Shown: piece by piece, positions 46,400-55,996 of the stretch
Layout: each line of letters begins with the position of its first letter
Numbering within the stretch: the stretch's first letter is position 1
Origin: Icerya purchasi
Taxonomy: Eukaryota; Arthropoda; Insecta; Hemiptera; Monophlebidae
Assembly: GCA_039619475.1 (NCBI GenBank)
Contig: CM077116.1
Coordinates: forward strand, 28,283,191-28,347,190
Direction: 5' to 3'
DNA length: 64,000 nt
Position numbers and translations under genes: made by a program
The notes under the pieces: model-generated
Database searches by the model: none
What the model was told of the DNA's origin: nothing
Seen by the model: the letters and a program-made list of their open reading frames with translations, nothing else

Positions 46400-48320
46400 A
46401 CGCCGAAAACTATAAATAAACAAAATAAAAGTATTTTTATGGGCACTGTAGAGTACATTACGATATAATGTAAAAGAGTACTACATAAGAGAAATACTAA
46501 AAATTGACCAGAAGTATTTTCGAAATAAAACAGCTATATACATATATATTAAGAGGCATAAATATAAACACTGAATTACAACCAAATGAAATAGTAAAAA
46601 AATATATAAATACAATGGCCCCTGTGGGATACGAAACCCAAATGAAGGACATACGCGAACTAAAATCGATCACATTTATACGAAAAAAATTAAAAGTATT
46701 AAATTTAAACGTAATAATATCGCGGTAAAAGTACAGCGAATCACAATATGATCCAGTGTGAAGTTATGCACGGATGTTGCAAATGAGTGTGTAAAAGACT
46801 GGAAAGCGAAAACATATTAATATTAAGTAAATTAGTAAATAAATTATTAAAAGTAGACAGGAATAATAAAAGAACAGATGGAGTATGTATGAAGACATAA
46901 AAGAAACATTTACAGAACTATATAGAGCATGTACAGAGACCGAAGACAAAAAATAAAGCAAAAAACGAATAGGAATAAAGAACCGGATATTCCAAGAAAT
47001 ATTGAAAATGATAGAATAAAGAGACAAACTGTACTTAAAACACACACAAAAAAAAAAAAAACACAACATGAAAATGAGAAAAGACTATCAAATACTAAGA
47101 AACAAAATAAACAGAAATCAAAATACAAAAAGATAAATTTATAAAGTAAGGCTTTAAGCAAACAAATGGATGTATGAGAAAAATTTGCATAAATATAATT
47201 TTTATAATAGGAAAAGAAGACCAGTAGAAAAAATAATAAGGAAGTACATGTGCAGAAACAAAGACGCAAAGGAAGAGTCACAAGGTTAATCAAAGATTTA
47301 AAGATGAAATAGGAAAAATGGAACATAAATGTAATAAAGCATTATTGGGAAATGAAAAATCAAAAAAAAGTCAAAAGTAAACATGTATCTCCCAAATGCA
47401 AACGCAGAAGAAATGAGAAGGATAAAAAAAAAAAAAAGTCCACTACCCTTAGCAGGGAGTCGGGGATTGTGAAGTTAAGGTTCACAGTGTACTAAGCCCA
47501 ACGGCACTAATGAAAGTGGAAGAGCTAGTTCCTTTCTACTTGAGATCCGCCCATATTTTCGCAGACTTCTCTGCTACCAAATTATTTCAGATTGGATATA
47601 TACCTGGGAGCGATTCTGATCTGGAGCGAGACAAGTCTTGAACCCGTGCCCTGTGATTTAGTAGCCAAGCACCTTAACCACTAGTCTACCGTGCTACCAA
47701 AGGGATAATAGAGCAACTCAATTTAAAAAAAGCAAATGGTATAGACAAAATCAAAATAAAAGATATAAAAATACTGAAAAATAGTATAGCAAATAAAATC
47801 ACAGTAACACTAATAAATGATACGATATTGATTAGAATAATCCTAAATTAAAAATATTGCTGGTGAGACCAATTTATAAAATAGGATATCACTCTGAATA
47901 TCAAAATTATCGACCGGTAGCAATAAATAATAAGTACATTATTAATCGACCGATAAAATACGTAGAAATAAAATCATAGATGAGCAACAATGCGGATTCC
48001 AAAAAACTAAATCAACTTCGAAAGCGCTAGGAGATTTTGCAGAGAGAATTAGGGATAATTTTGAAAGAGGCAACAAAGTATTAGCAACATGCATAGATCT
48101 AACAAAGACATTTGACGACATAGTAAACCATGAGAATCTTTTAGAGAAATTATAGGACATAGGGATAATAGGTAAGGTAAAGCTATGGTTTGAAAACTAT
48201 TTACAAAAAAAAAAAAAGGAAAACAGTAGTTTTTGTATACTAGGTGAACAAAGTGAAGAAATAGAAAGAAATAAAGATGTGCCACAAATCAGTAATTTGT
48301 CCGCACTATTGATATATGTA
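46400..48320 (+). pseudogene. LINE ORF2 fragment (endonuclease end, linker, RT start)
   Basis: 46504-46728 reads GININTELQPNEIVKKYINT and MAPVGYETQ, the part of a LINE endonuclease that follows GD.NID. The linker around 46930-47140 is Lys/Asn-rich. After a SINE insertion at 47424-47698 the frame resumes with IIEQLNLKKANGIDKIKIKD (K..G.D motif), then FQKTKSTSKALGDFAE near 48000. TCIDLTKTFDDIVNHENLLE follows near 48090-48145, which carries the first catalytic Asp. KDVPQISNLSALLIY near 48272, a degraded GVPQGSVLGPLLF, is the last recognisable block. Jockey/CR1-like. It stops inside RT at about 48320. Confidence 0.75.
47424..47698 (-). mobile_element. tRNA-derived SINE (Ser-like head)
   Basis: The minus strand starts GGTAGCACGG with an A box TAGACTAGTGG and a B box GGTTCAAGACT at tRNA spacing, with an intervening CTACTAAATC resembling a serine tRNA anticodon arm. 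The body of about 200 bp ends in a T-run on that strand (A-run 47424-47437 on plus). It splits a LINE linker: GGATAA occurs on both sides (47420-47425 and 47703-47708), compatible with a target duplication. Confidence 0.7.
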
Positions 48321-48359
48321 TGTATGTAACAGTCGTATTGCTCGAATTCGAGCGTCGTG

Positions 48360-48692
48360 ACTACCTATTCGTTCATTCTAGTTGTACAGAATAGGTAGCG
48401 CTCATAGCAATTATTATATGCAACGCACGTGTACACACGCAAGAAGACTACATTCGGAACTGATAGTAGCCGCTTGTTATCGCGCCACTAGTGCAGTCCC
48501 GTGTGTGTCTGCTGTGTACTGACCTAGCGCGCATATGATGTTGAACGTGGTGGTTTGCCATTGCCTGCCACGTGATTATTAGCGATTATTTATTTAATTC
48601 TTGTAATAAGTTTGTCGTCGCTCGGGATCGAACCCGTGACCGCCATATCGGAAGTCAAGCGCTCTAGCAACTAGGCTATCGCGACGACTTAT

Positions 48693-48693
<1 letters not shown>
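48360..48693 (-). mobile_element. tRNA-related SINE, copy 1
   Basis: The minus strand begins with a tRNA-like head (48688-48614): a 7-bp closing stem GTCGTCG/CGACGAC, a D-arm TAGC-CTAGTT-GCTA whose A box is TAGCCTAGTTG, and a T-arm CGGG-TTCGAT-CCCG whose B box is GGTTCGATCCC. The body includes GGCAATGGCAAACCACC. Copy 2 at 52358-52693 is closely similar along its whole length. A true tRNA gene is unlikely because the loops are irregular and the head is joined to the same body in both copies. Confidence 0.8.

Positions 48694-48742
<49 letters not shown>
48694..48742. repeat. (TA)n next to the SINE head
   Basis: About 24 TA units abut the tRNA-like head, as also at copy 2. Confidence 0.9.
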
Positions 48743-48744
<2 letters not shown>

Positions 48745-49041
48745 TCGAGGGTCAAAGGACGCTGGATGCGCAATATACAAGGGGTGAAACCTTTGGCTAG
48801 CCTCTCCGCGCCAACACCTACCTCACCTGCACGTGGTGACCCTTGCACGCTTTGACTAATATGAACGTAAGGGTACCCAATCCAATAGTAGTAATATTAG
48901 AAATTGCGACTAACAAGGAAGGTGGAAATGGGATTGCAACCCCCATTTTGCCATAACCCAGTTTAATTGGAACATTTAAAGCAGTCTGACAATAGTTAAT
49001 ATGAACAGATAAAAAAAATTCGGAATACGGCAGGATAAATT

Positions 49042-50129
49042 TTGGAATTCTACACTAAAATTTTAAAAAAACACAACCAAGCTCCGGGGCTTACAACTTC
49101 GGTTCTAACTTTGAGGAGGAATTTTTCCGAATCACATTTGTATTCACAACTAAGCATCATGGATTATAGTCCGAAGAGAGACACTACCCCAGGTGGTAAC
49201 CGTTTAAGGGAATCCACCACTCCTAGGAGTGTTAGTAGGCAATAATTTTCTGGGGTGCCTACGCCTAGATGCATTGGTGAACTCAATTACGGTAAGGAAA
49301 AGTTAAAGATTAAACACAAATACTTTTTTGGAACATTGAATGTTAACTCGTTAGTAAGGACTGGTAAACATAAGGAACTAACGAAAATGATGGATAAGCA
49401 TAACATACTGATACTAGCGGTACAGGAAACCCGGTATATGGATGAAGAAGTAATGGACCTAGAGGGATCCAGAATATATAAAGGAGTTAAAGCGATAAAA
49501 ATAGGTAAAAATCTACCGCTATTTGGAACAGCGTTTGTTGTTAGCAAGAAAATTCTGAGTTCTATCGAACAATTTTGGAGCCCTTCAGAAAGATTGTCAT
49601 TACTTTCTATTCGGTGCGCAAATAAAAGGTATACGCTGATTAATACGCATGCACCTACGAATATCGACAATAAACGCAAACGTGAGGAAGTAGAAGAGTT
49701 CTGGGATATGCTGGAAGAAAATCTTAATAAAATACCAAATCAGAACATTACAATTCTGTTAGGAGATTTTAATGCTCAGTTAGGGAACGAATATAAATAT
49801 AGAGCAGTAATAGGAAAATACTCGGCACACAGAAGAACTAACGGAAACGGAGTTAGGCTGGTAGAAATGTGTCGAAGTTTTAATTTGCAAATAATGTCAA
49901 CATTCTTCAAGCATAAACCGAGCAAACAAAAAACATGGCGATCACCAGGTGTAATAGAATTGAAGAAAAACAGATTGATCATGTAGCAATTAGTAGAAAA
50001 GCGATAAAAGAAATCATGAACGTTAAAGTCCAAACAGGAGCAGAATTTGATTCTGACCACTACCTCTCAAAGATCAAAGTAAATTTCATCTCCTTTCGAA
50101 ATGTTAAAAACCAAGTCAAGAACCATTAA
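49042..50129 (+). pseudogene. RTE-like LINE: N-terminal and endonuclease part
   Basis: One frame runs from 49042 to 49986 with a single internal stop at 49243-49245 (between VSRQ and FSGVPTPR). It reads FFGTLNVNSLVRTGKHKEL near 49330 (first strand of the AP-like endonuclease), then LILAVQETRYMDEE (active-site Glu), and YTLINTHAPTN near 49635. ITILLGDFNAQLGNE follows near 49750, and TNGNGVRLVEMC after it. A frame change near 49950 leads to EKQIDHVAISRKAIK and DSDHYLSKI near 50055, the catalytic SDH motif. The start Met at 49042 or the one at 49159 is possible; neither is confirmed. Confidence 0.8.
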
Positions 50130-52300
50130 ATATGACATTAAGAAATTGAAACTTAAGAACGAAATTAGAGAAGAGTACCAAAATAAATTAGTCTTCGAAT
50201 CCAGGCGGTGGCCTGATATTGCAAATAAGATACAGCAAGCAGCTGAAACATAGGTGGTGGAATGATACATGTGATGAGATATTGGCACAAAGAACAAGTA
50301 TGTGGAGAAAATGGAACTCTAGTAAAAAAAATTGAAGATCTAGAACAATTCAGGAGGGCTAGAAAGGAGGCAAATAAGACGTTTAGACGAGCGAAACGTT
50401 TTTATGAACAAACACAAATAGAACAAATAGAAGAGGATTTCAAGAAAAATAACGTTAGAGATTTCTACAAAGTGTTCAAATCCTACATTGTAGGATACCA
50501 GACGTCTGGTATTTGCTTCGAAGATGGAAAGAGATTGGGATTAACAGATAAAGAAAATTGTGACATTCTGGCGAGGTATTTCAAAAGATTGCTGAACGGC
50601 GACAAACCAGTTAAAAAATTGCCCAAACGTCAACCAACATATAAGCAACAAGACACCATGCCACCGTCCAAGGATGAGGTGGTAGTACTTATTAAGGGCC
50701 TAAAAGACAACAAGGCACCAGGAGAGTATTCGATTATTCCGGAACTTTTCAAGCTGGCCGAGGGATGAATTGCAGGTGTATTAGCTGAGCTCTTCGAAGA
50801 AATTTGGAAGAAACAAGTTATACCAATAGAATGGAAATCCGCACTAATACATCCAATTCACAAAAGAGGCAACAAGAGGGATGTAAACAACTATAGAGGA
50901 ATATCCCTGCTTCCTGTAGCTTATAAAATTCTTTCACAAGCAATCCTAAAAAGAGTCGAAAACACCTTAAACGAAAATTTAGGGGAATACCAGGCCGGTT
51001 TTAGGAAAGGAAGATCATGCCCGGAACAAATTCTTAACGTGAAGAATATTATTAGGTTTAAATCAATTAGAAATAATGATTATGTAGCCGTATTTATTGA
51101 TTTCAAGAAGGCATATGATTCAGTCGATAGGAGTACGGTGTTTGACGTTTTAGAAGAATTTGGGTTAGACGATACGTCCAGAAATATAATAAAGCAAACT
51201 TTAATCAACACAAGGTGCAGGGTTAAATTTAGAGGGGAAATCCCGGATCCATTTGAGATTGTTACGGGTGTAAGACAAGGAGATAGCTTATCACCAATCC
51301 TTTTTAATTGTATTTTGGAAAAAATTATCAGAGAATGGAGAATTCTGATAGATAAAGAGGATAACAACCATAAATTCAGACTTGGTACTAAGAATAAAGG
51401 AATACATATCGACTGTTTGGCGTTCGCGGATGATTTAACTATCTTTGCTAATGATTTAACGTCAGCAACAAATAAGATCAACCAACTAATAAAAGTCTCG
51501 GAATGTGTAGGCCTTCAAATATCTGTTGAAAAAACCAAGTACATGACAAATATTAAAAACAGCCCAGACTATTTTAATACATCTGCTGGAAAAATAACGC
51601 GAGTTAAAAAGTTCAAATATCTGGGGGAACTTATACAACAAAATGGACTAGAAGAAGAAGCAATGAATAGTAGAATATTTAAATTAGGTCGGGCATATCA
51701 CTTGGTGAAGAATGTTTACGATAAAAAAGCAATGAGCATAGGAGCAAAACTAAGACATTATGGCTACAGTTGTAAAACCAGAAGGGTTATATGCATCAGA
51801 AACGTTAAATCTAAACGAGAAAATATTAACAAATCAATTAGAAATAAGGGAACGGAGAATCCTGAGAAAGATTATAGGAATTAAATGGAATGACGGACAG
51901 TTCAAATGGGTTTCGAACTATAAACTATATAGCAAAATTGAACCATTATCCATATCAATAAGGAAAAGAAGATTATTATTTTACGGGCATATTACCAGAA
52001 TGCAAGAGGACAGGTTAACCAAGAGAATTTATGAATTCATGAAAACGAAGAAAATAAGACCTGCATGGTTCAATGAATGTGAAAAGGATATGGAATTAAT
52101 GGATGCTACTGAAACACAAATGTTTAATAAGGGGAATGGTTTCATAAAACAGTTGCGACGTCAATCTTTAAAATAGAACAAGTTAACCGGAAGAGGTCGC
52201 TTTCGATAAGCCATAAAAATGCCTTGATGGAGGGTCTCAAGAAATACTGGAAAGATGTTAAGGAAGGAAGAAGGAAAAGATGTAAAATGAAAACTTAGTT
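50130..52300 (+). pseudogene. RTE-like LINE: reverse transcriptase part
   Basis: After a frameshift the frame from 50262 gives the linker and DNKAPGEYSIIPELFKLAEG near 50710. A TGA at 50766-50768 interrupts what is otherwise one open frame to 51884. Motifs follow in order: YRGISLLPVAYKIL near 50890, EYQAGFRKGRSCPEQI near 50990, VFIDFKKAYDSVDR near 51090 (first Asp), GVRQGDSLSPILFN near 51265, LAFADDLTIF with FADD at 51423-51434, and FKYLGELI near 51615. A frame change near 51770 gives ASETLNLNEKIL, RERRILRKIIGI and IRKRRLLFYGHITRMQEDR, the C-terminal thumb region of this type. No RNase H follows. The TGA and two frameshifts are the main defects. Confidence 0.85.
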
Positions 52301-52357
52301 GTTTAGCGTAGTCCATAGAGGCTGAAATCGAAAAACTCAACCTAATGGTTGGTGGGT

Positions 52358-52690
52358 ACTACCTATTCTTACATCTCAGCTGTACAGACACAGGCATAGT
52401 GTACTAGGCAATTATTATATGCAACGCAGGTGTACACAACACGCAGGACTACATTCGGAACTAATAGTAATCGTTTGATTTATCGATATACAAATGCAGT
52501 CCTATTTATGTCTGCTGTATACTGATCTAGCGCGCATATGATGTTGTACGTGGTGGTTTGCCATTGCCTTCCACGTGATTATTAGCGAATACTTTAATTT
52601 AATCCTTGTAATAAGTTCGTCGTCGCTCGGGATCGAACCCGTGACCTCCATATCGGAAGTCAAGCGCTCTAGAAACTAGGCTGTCGTGAC

Positions 52691-52693
<3 letters not shown>
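52358..52693 (-). mobile_element. tRNA-related SINE, copy 2
   Basis: Same order as copy 1: tRNA-like head at 52693-52618 (A box TAGTTTCTAGA-like, more decayed; B box GGTTCGATCCC intact), then GGCAATGGCAAACCACC, then the AATAATTGCC and GAATAGGTAG end. It lies immediately after the RTE-like LINE. Confidence 0.8.
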
Positions 52694-52730
<37 letters not shown>

Positions 52731-52736
52731 TATATA
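52694..52736. repeat. (TA)n next to SINE copy 2
   Basis: TA repeat with a single CA interruption abuts the tRNA-like head, as at copy 1. Confidence 0.9.
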
Positions 52737-53129
52737 AATGAACTGCATAACATATTAGAATATTGCAAATTATTCCTGCAGACGACATAGCTATATCGAT
52801 TTGACGGAATTTTAATTACTTTAAGAGAAGAAAATATTCGATTTTTTTTTTAAAACGCTTTTTATTACAGTTTTAGAAGTTTAATTTAGAAGTAATAAAA
52901 ATAGAGTGTGAGTGGAAAAAATACTGCATTGTATCGTGTTGCGAAATGTGTTTAGACGAGGAAAAGCCGACCAGAAGAGTAATACGATGAACGATAGTCG
53001 ACGAAGGTTCTGCTTATCTATACAGAATTCGACAGAAACCATTTCGTAGCTTGATGTTTCCCGATTGAGTACAGTGTTGATTATAAATTGATGTATCGCT
53101 GTTAAGTTCCATATTAAATTAATTTGTAT

Positions 53130-53400
53130 CGCGTACGCGTACATGTCTCTAATACCGTCATCGCTCGATGCCCCATATTATACGTTTCCGTGAGAAGACA
53201 CATGCTAAACATTTTACCACAGCCAGCTGGACCAGTTAAGAATATTAGAATGATATTTCCTGTTTAGTTTTGACATGTCTCGCCTCTAAGATCAAAATAC
53301 GCTGTTATTGTTAAGGCGCATCTCATTTGTTCGCTGGTCATCAAATTTTCTCGGTTACAAATTACAGCATGAGTTACATATCGCCATATGTGTTATCGTC
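53130..53400 (-). pseudogene. Pif1-like helicase remnant (Walker A)
   Basis: On the minus strand, MTSEQMRCALTITAYFDLRG is followed after a short gap by IILIFLTGPAGCGKMFSMCL and LTETYNMG at about 53270-53180. GPAGCGKT is the Walker A loop of Pif1-type DNA helicases; here the last Thr is Met. The upstream Q..A and downstream LL.ETYN helix are also as in Pif1 proteins. The Walker B and later motifs are not found. Such remnants usually come from Helitrons, but other mobile elements carry Pif1 helicases too. Confidence 0.45.
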
Positions 53401-54174
53401 GGTACCTGCGCGTACAGAATCAATGAAATTTGAGCCGACAGTATGACTACAAGCCCATCTATTTGTTACATCACGTCCAAATTATCCACAGCTAACGTTT
53501 CGAACAGCATTACTAATTTCGATTTCGATTTTTATTTGTCGCAAATTTTTTCCGCCTGTCTAACCAACATCCCAAGCACACTATATTTTGGCCTAGACAG
53601 TGATGCGAACTTTCATGTAAATATTTGTTCAAATCACACAGGCACACATATCTTTGCACTGAAACATGCAAAAAAGGCCAACGTTCTATTAGTCCTTTTT
53701 CTACGGTAAATTTTTCAAATTGGAGACGAAGCCGGCGTTTTTCTCCCCTTCATGTTGCCAAATAACGAAGGTATATCATTTACGTACCAGGCCTATAACT
53801 TCGGTGCCTACTTTTAAACGATCATTATTATTATTATTTTTTTTTTTTTTGATTTTGCTCGGATGGTGAATTGAGAAATGCTATTCGGAACGTTGCGCGA
53901 AAATAGACGAATGGCTAATGTAAAAAACCGCTGCAGTTCAAGCGTATTGTTTACCGTGTTCCTCTTTTGATATAATGGCAGCCCGTTCTTTTTTGTTGTC
54001 TACAGCATGTGCCTTACATTCCAGCAATCTGCTAAACCATACAACTTGTTGTCAGGGTCCTGAACAGGATGTTATCGGTAAAAAGTGCATATATATTCTA
54101 CTATATTCTATATCCTTTATCACAAGTTAGTTGTTTTGTCCCTAATAATAGCGGTGATATTTTGTTTAATTGTA
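53401..54174. other. Unassigned stretch
   Basis: No motif recognised; T-run at 53840-53850. It may contain more decayed helicase-element DNA. Confidence 0.3.
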
Positions 54175-54895
54175 ATTTTTTTTTTTTTTTTAATTTTCAA
54201 CCCGTGGTTAGACTCCGGGCCGTGTATAATATCTAGACTATTACGGCCCGAGAGTCTCCGGTTACAGGAATGTCCCTAATCCACTGCCCCTGACGAACTG
54301 GAAAACTGCACTTTGGTTCGTTTCTGAGTTTGAGAGAACATGGCTGAGGATATCAAATCCGTGTCTCGTTCTGGAGGATTGGAATGCAGGGCAATTTATG
54401 AGAATGTGCTCAACCGCGGGTGGCTCTTGTGCGCGACAGAAAGCACACGTGGTTGGAGGGTGAGCGCCTTCCAACAGGTAGTCGTGGGATAGTCGCGTGT
54501 GGTCCAAGCGTAAACGGTTGAGCGCGCGGTAATAAACTCGTAAGGTCCCCTGGGGGGGGACACCATGGCTCTACGGATTTCTTTATATTCTGGAGTGGGG
54601 CGGGGTGGAGATCTGTTCTTGTTTCCACTGTTCCATTATTTGTATTTTTACTGCTTCTGATATTTGAGGGGGCCCAAGTATGCTTTGCGGACTGGGAGCT
54701 GTAATGGTTGAGTGAGCTGCTGTGTTCAACCTTTCATTTCCTGGGATTCCCGCGTGACTTGGGACCCACAACACTACTAGATTATATCCCTTCGATTGTA
54801 GCTCCATGATGAGTGCCAGGACGTGGTTTGTTAACCCCCTCCCCGGGGCTCCCCCCTAACATCTTAGCCGCCACTAATGAGTCTGTTATCAATAG
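54175..54895 (-). pseudogene. LINE 3' end with RNase H and zinc-binding tail (second family)
   Basis: From 54895 the minus strand reads LITDSLVAAKMLGGSP (RNase H Asp), then NLVVLWVPSHAGIPGNERLN at about 54785-54725 (the WVPSH.GI.GNE.AD block, here with LN). After a frame change come DHTRLSHDYLLEGAHPPTTC, then AFC and PAVEHILINCPAF near 54440-54370, a C..C..H..C cluster. The stop is at 54262 and a T-run at 54175-54191 on plus is the poly-A tail. The zinc-tail sequence differs clearly from the three-copy family at 1796, so this is another LINE family. It is 5'-truncated within RNase H. Confidence 0.75.
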
Positions 54896-54989
54896 TTTAA
54901 TTTTAATGTTTTTATTAAAGATATATATTTTTTTTTTTATTTCCACGTTATTTCTTTCTCGATGGTGGTTGTTTGATGTATTCTGGTTA

Positions 54990-55424
54990 CATGTTTAATG
55001 ATTTATAAAGCATATTTATCTGACGTGTTATCATCGTGTTCGTTTAAATTACCAGAATTCATTTTTTTATGCTGTTGTATTTTTCTAATAAGTTCTATGT
55101 CACCCGCATAAGCAAACGTTTTCTCATGTTTTATTGATTTGTCTACATTTCTTATCTATATATTAAAAATAGTATTGAGGTCGGAATTATGCCTTAAGGA
55201 ACGCCACATATCATGGTAAGTGCCTAACTATAGGTATTTTCCATTCTAATTATATCACTTCTGCTGTTTAAGAAGTCTGTGAACCGGTTTAGTCTTTCAG
55301 TCCTTACATTTTTAACTTCTTTTATCAATAAATGCGTCTAACTGAATATCAAATGTTTTTGCTAAATCAATAAATATAATCAAACAATGTTTTCGTGTAA
55401 ATAAATTGGTAGTATTTCTAATGA

Positions 55425-55430
<6 letters not shown>
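54990..55430 (-). pseudogene. LINE RT fragment (Jockey/CR1-like)
   Basis: The minus frame reads RKHCLIIFIDLAKTFDIQLD near 55400-55345 (the D..KAFD block), then a long RT stretch with the expected GVP-G---ILF region degraded near 55195. KTFAYAGDIELIRKIQ follows near 55110, where YAGD replaces the catalytic YADD. Upstream sequence is cut by a TA microsatellite at 55431. Confidence 0.65.

Positions 55431-55468
<38 letters not shown>
55431..55468. repeat. (AT)n microsatellite
   Basis: AT repeat with one GT interruption, at the truncation point of the LINE fragment. Confidence 0.9.
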
Positions 55469-55555
55469 TGAGACGGATTCGGCAGCTGTAGCATTTTAAT
55501 TACGTTTTATACGGTTTCTGATAATGCTGTCCGAGGTAGAAATTATAATTTCGAT

Positions 55556-55996
55556 TTAATTCATTTTACATTTCGGGTTTTTCTCGGGCAGCATAAATGA
55601 CGGTGAATTGCGATCGGAGAAGATATTTCGACCGAGAAGCCTGGTTATTCCGGACGCAGCCGTTCTGTCGGCTGTGTTGCGGGGGTGAACTGGTTGCGCG
55701 GGGAAATCGCGGTCGCGTTTACCGTCGAAACGTATAAGTACGGAGCGTGTAGCTACGAGAGTCGCGAGAGAATTGGTGAAATCCCGAAGAGACAGGGTAG
55801 CAGCCGATTTAAAATACGTATAATTAAAAGAATGTTCTAGAAAAATCGGCGTGCGTATTAATTGATAAGGTACGGGGTAATTTTCAGCGATTCGACTATA
55901 TCGTTTGGAATAGCCCATCGTGTACCGAAAAATCTTCGTTCGTGCTAGAAACGGTAAATCGATAATCAGTTTCAATTGAGTTGTTAACGAGATCAA
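55556..55996 (-). CDS. Orphan open frame, 146 codons, function unknown
   Basis: This is one of the longest frames not explained by a transposon, in a GC-richer stretch. The predicted product has no membrane segment, zinc finger or known motif: MISLTTQLKLIIDLPF at the start, a basic middle and NPKCKMN at the end. No start context, splice sites or neighbours support expression. A chance frame in GC-richer DNA is the simplest explanation. Confidence 0.12.
   Translation of the reverse strand: MISLTTQLKLIIDLPFLARTKIFRYTMGYSKRYSRIAENYPVPYQLIRTPIFLEHSFNYTYFKSAATLSLRDFTNSLATLVATRSVLIRFDGKRDRDFPAQPVHPRNTADRTAASGITRLLGRNIFSDRNSPSFMLPEKNPKCKMN

Larger units (their letters stand above)
48743..52350 (+). 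mobile_element. RTE-like LINE, nearly full length
   Basis: A 5' region of about 300 bp precedes one large coding region with endonuclease and RT and no RNase H, followed by a short 3' UTR. It is bracketed by two direct copies of a SINE/(TA)n module. Coding lesions are few compared with other LINEs in the window, so it is among the younger insertions here. Confidence 0.75.

Noticed and set aside
46764..47069. 101-codon minus-strand frame resembling a membrane protein
   Set aside because: Same antisense artefact of A-rich LINE sequence.
46910..47326. 138-codon minus-strand frame rich in Phe, Leu, Ser
   Set aside because: It is the antisense of the A-rich LINE linker; hydrophobic residues come from TTT/TCT runs, with no domain.
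48614..48688. Functional tRNA gene
   Set aside because: It is fused to the same body in two copies and has a poor anticodon arm, so it is a SINE head.
48594..48848. Frame with an Ile-Tyr repeat stretch
   Set aside because: Translation of the (TA)n microsatellite and SINE head.
49287..49679. 130-codon minus-strand frame
   Set aside because: Antisense shadow of the RTE-like endonuclease.
51080..51481. 133-codon minus-strand frame
   Set aside because: Antisense shadow of the RTE-like RT core.
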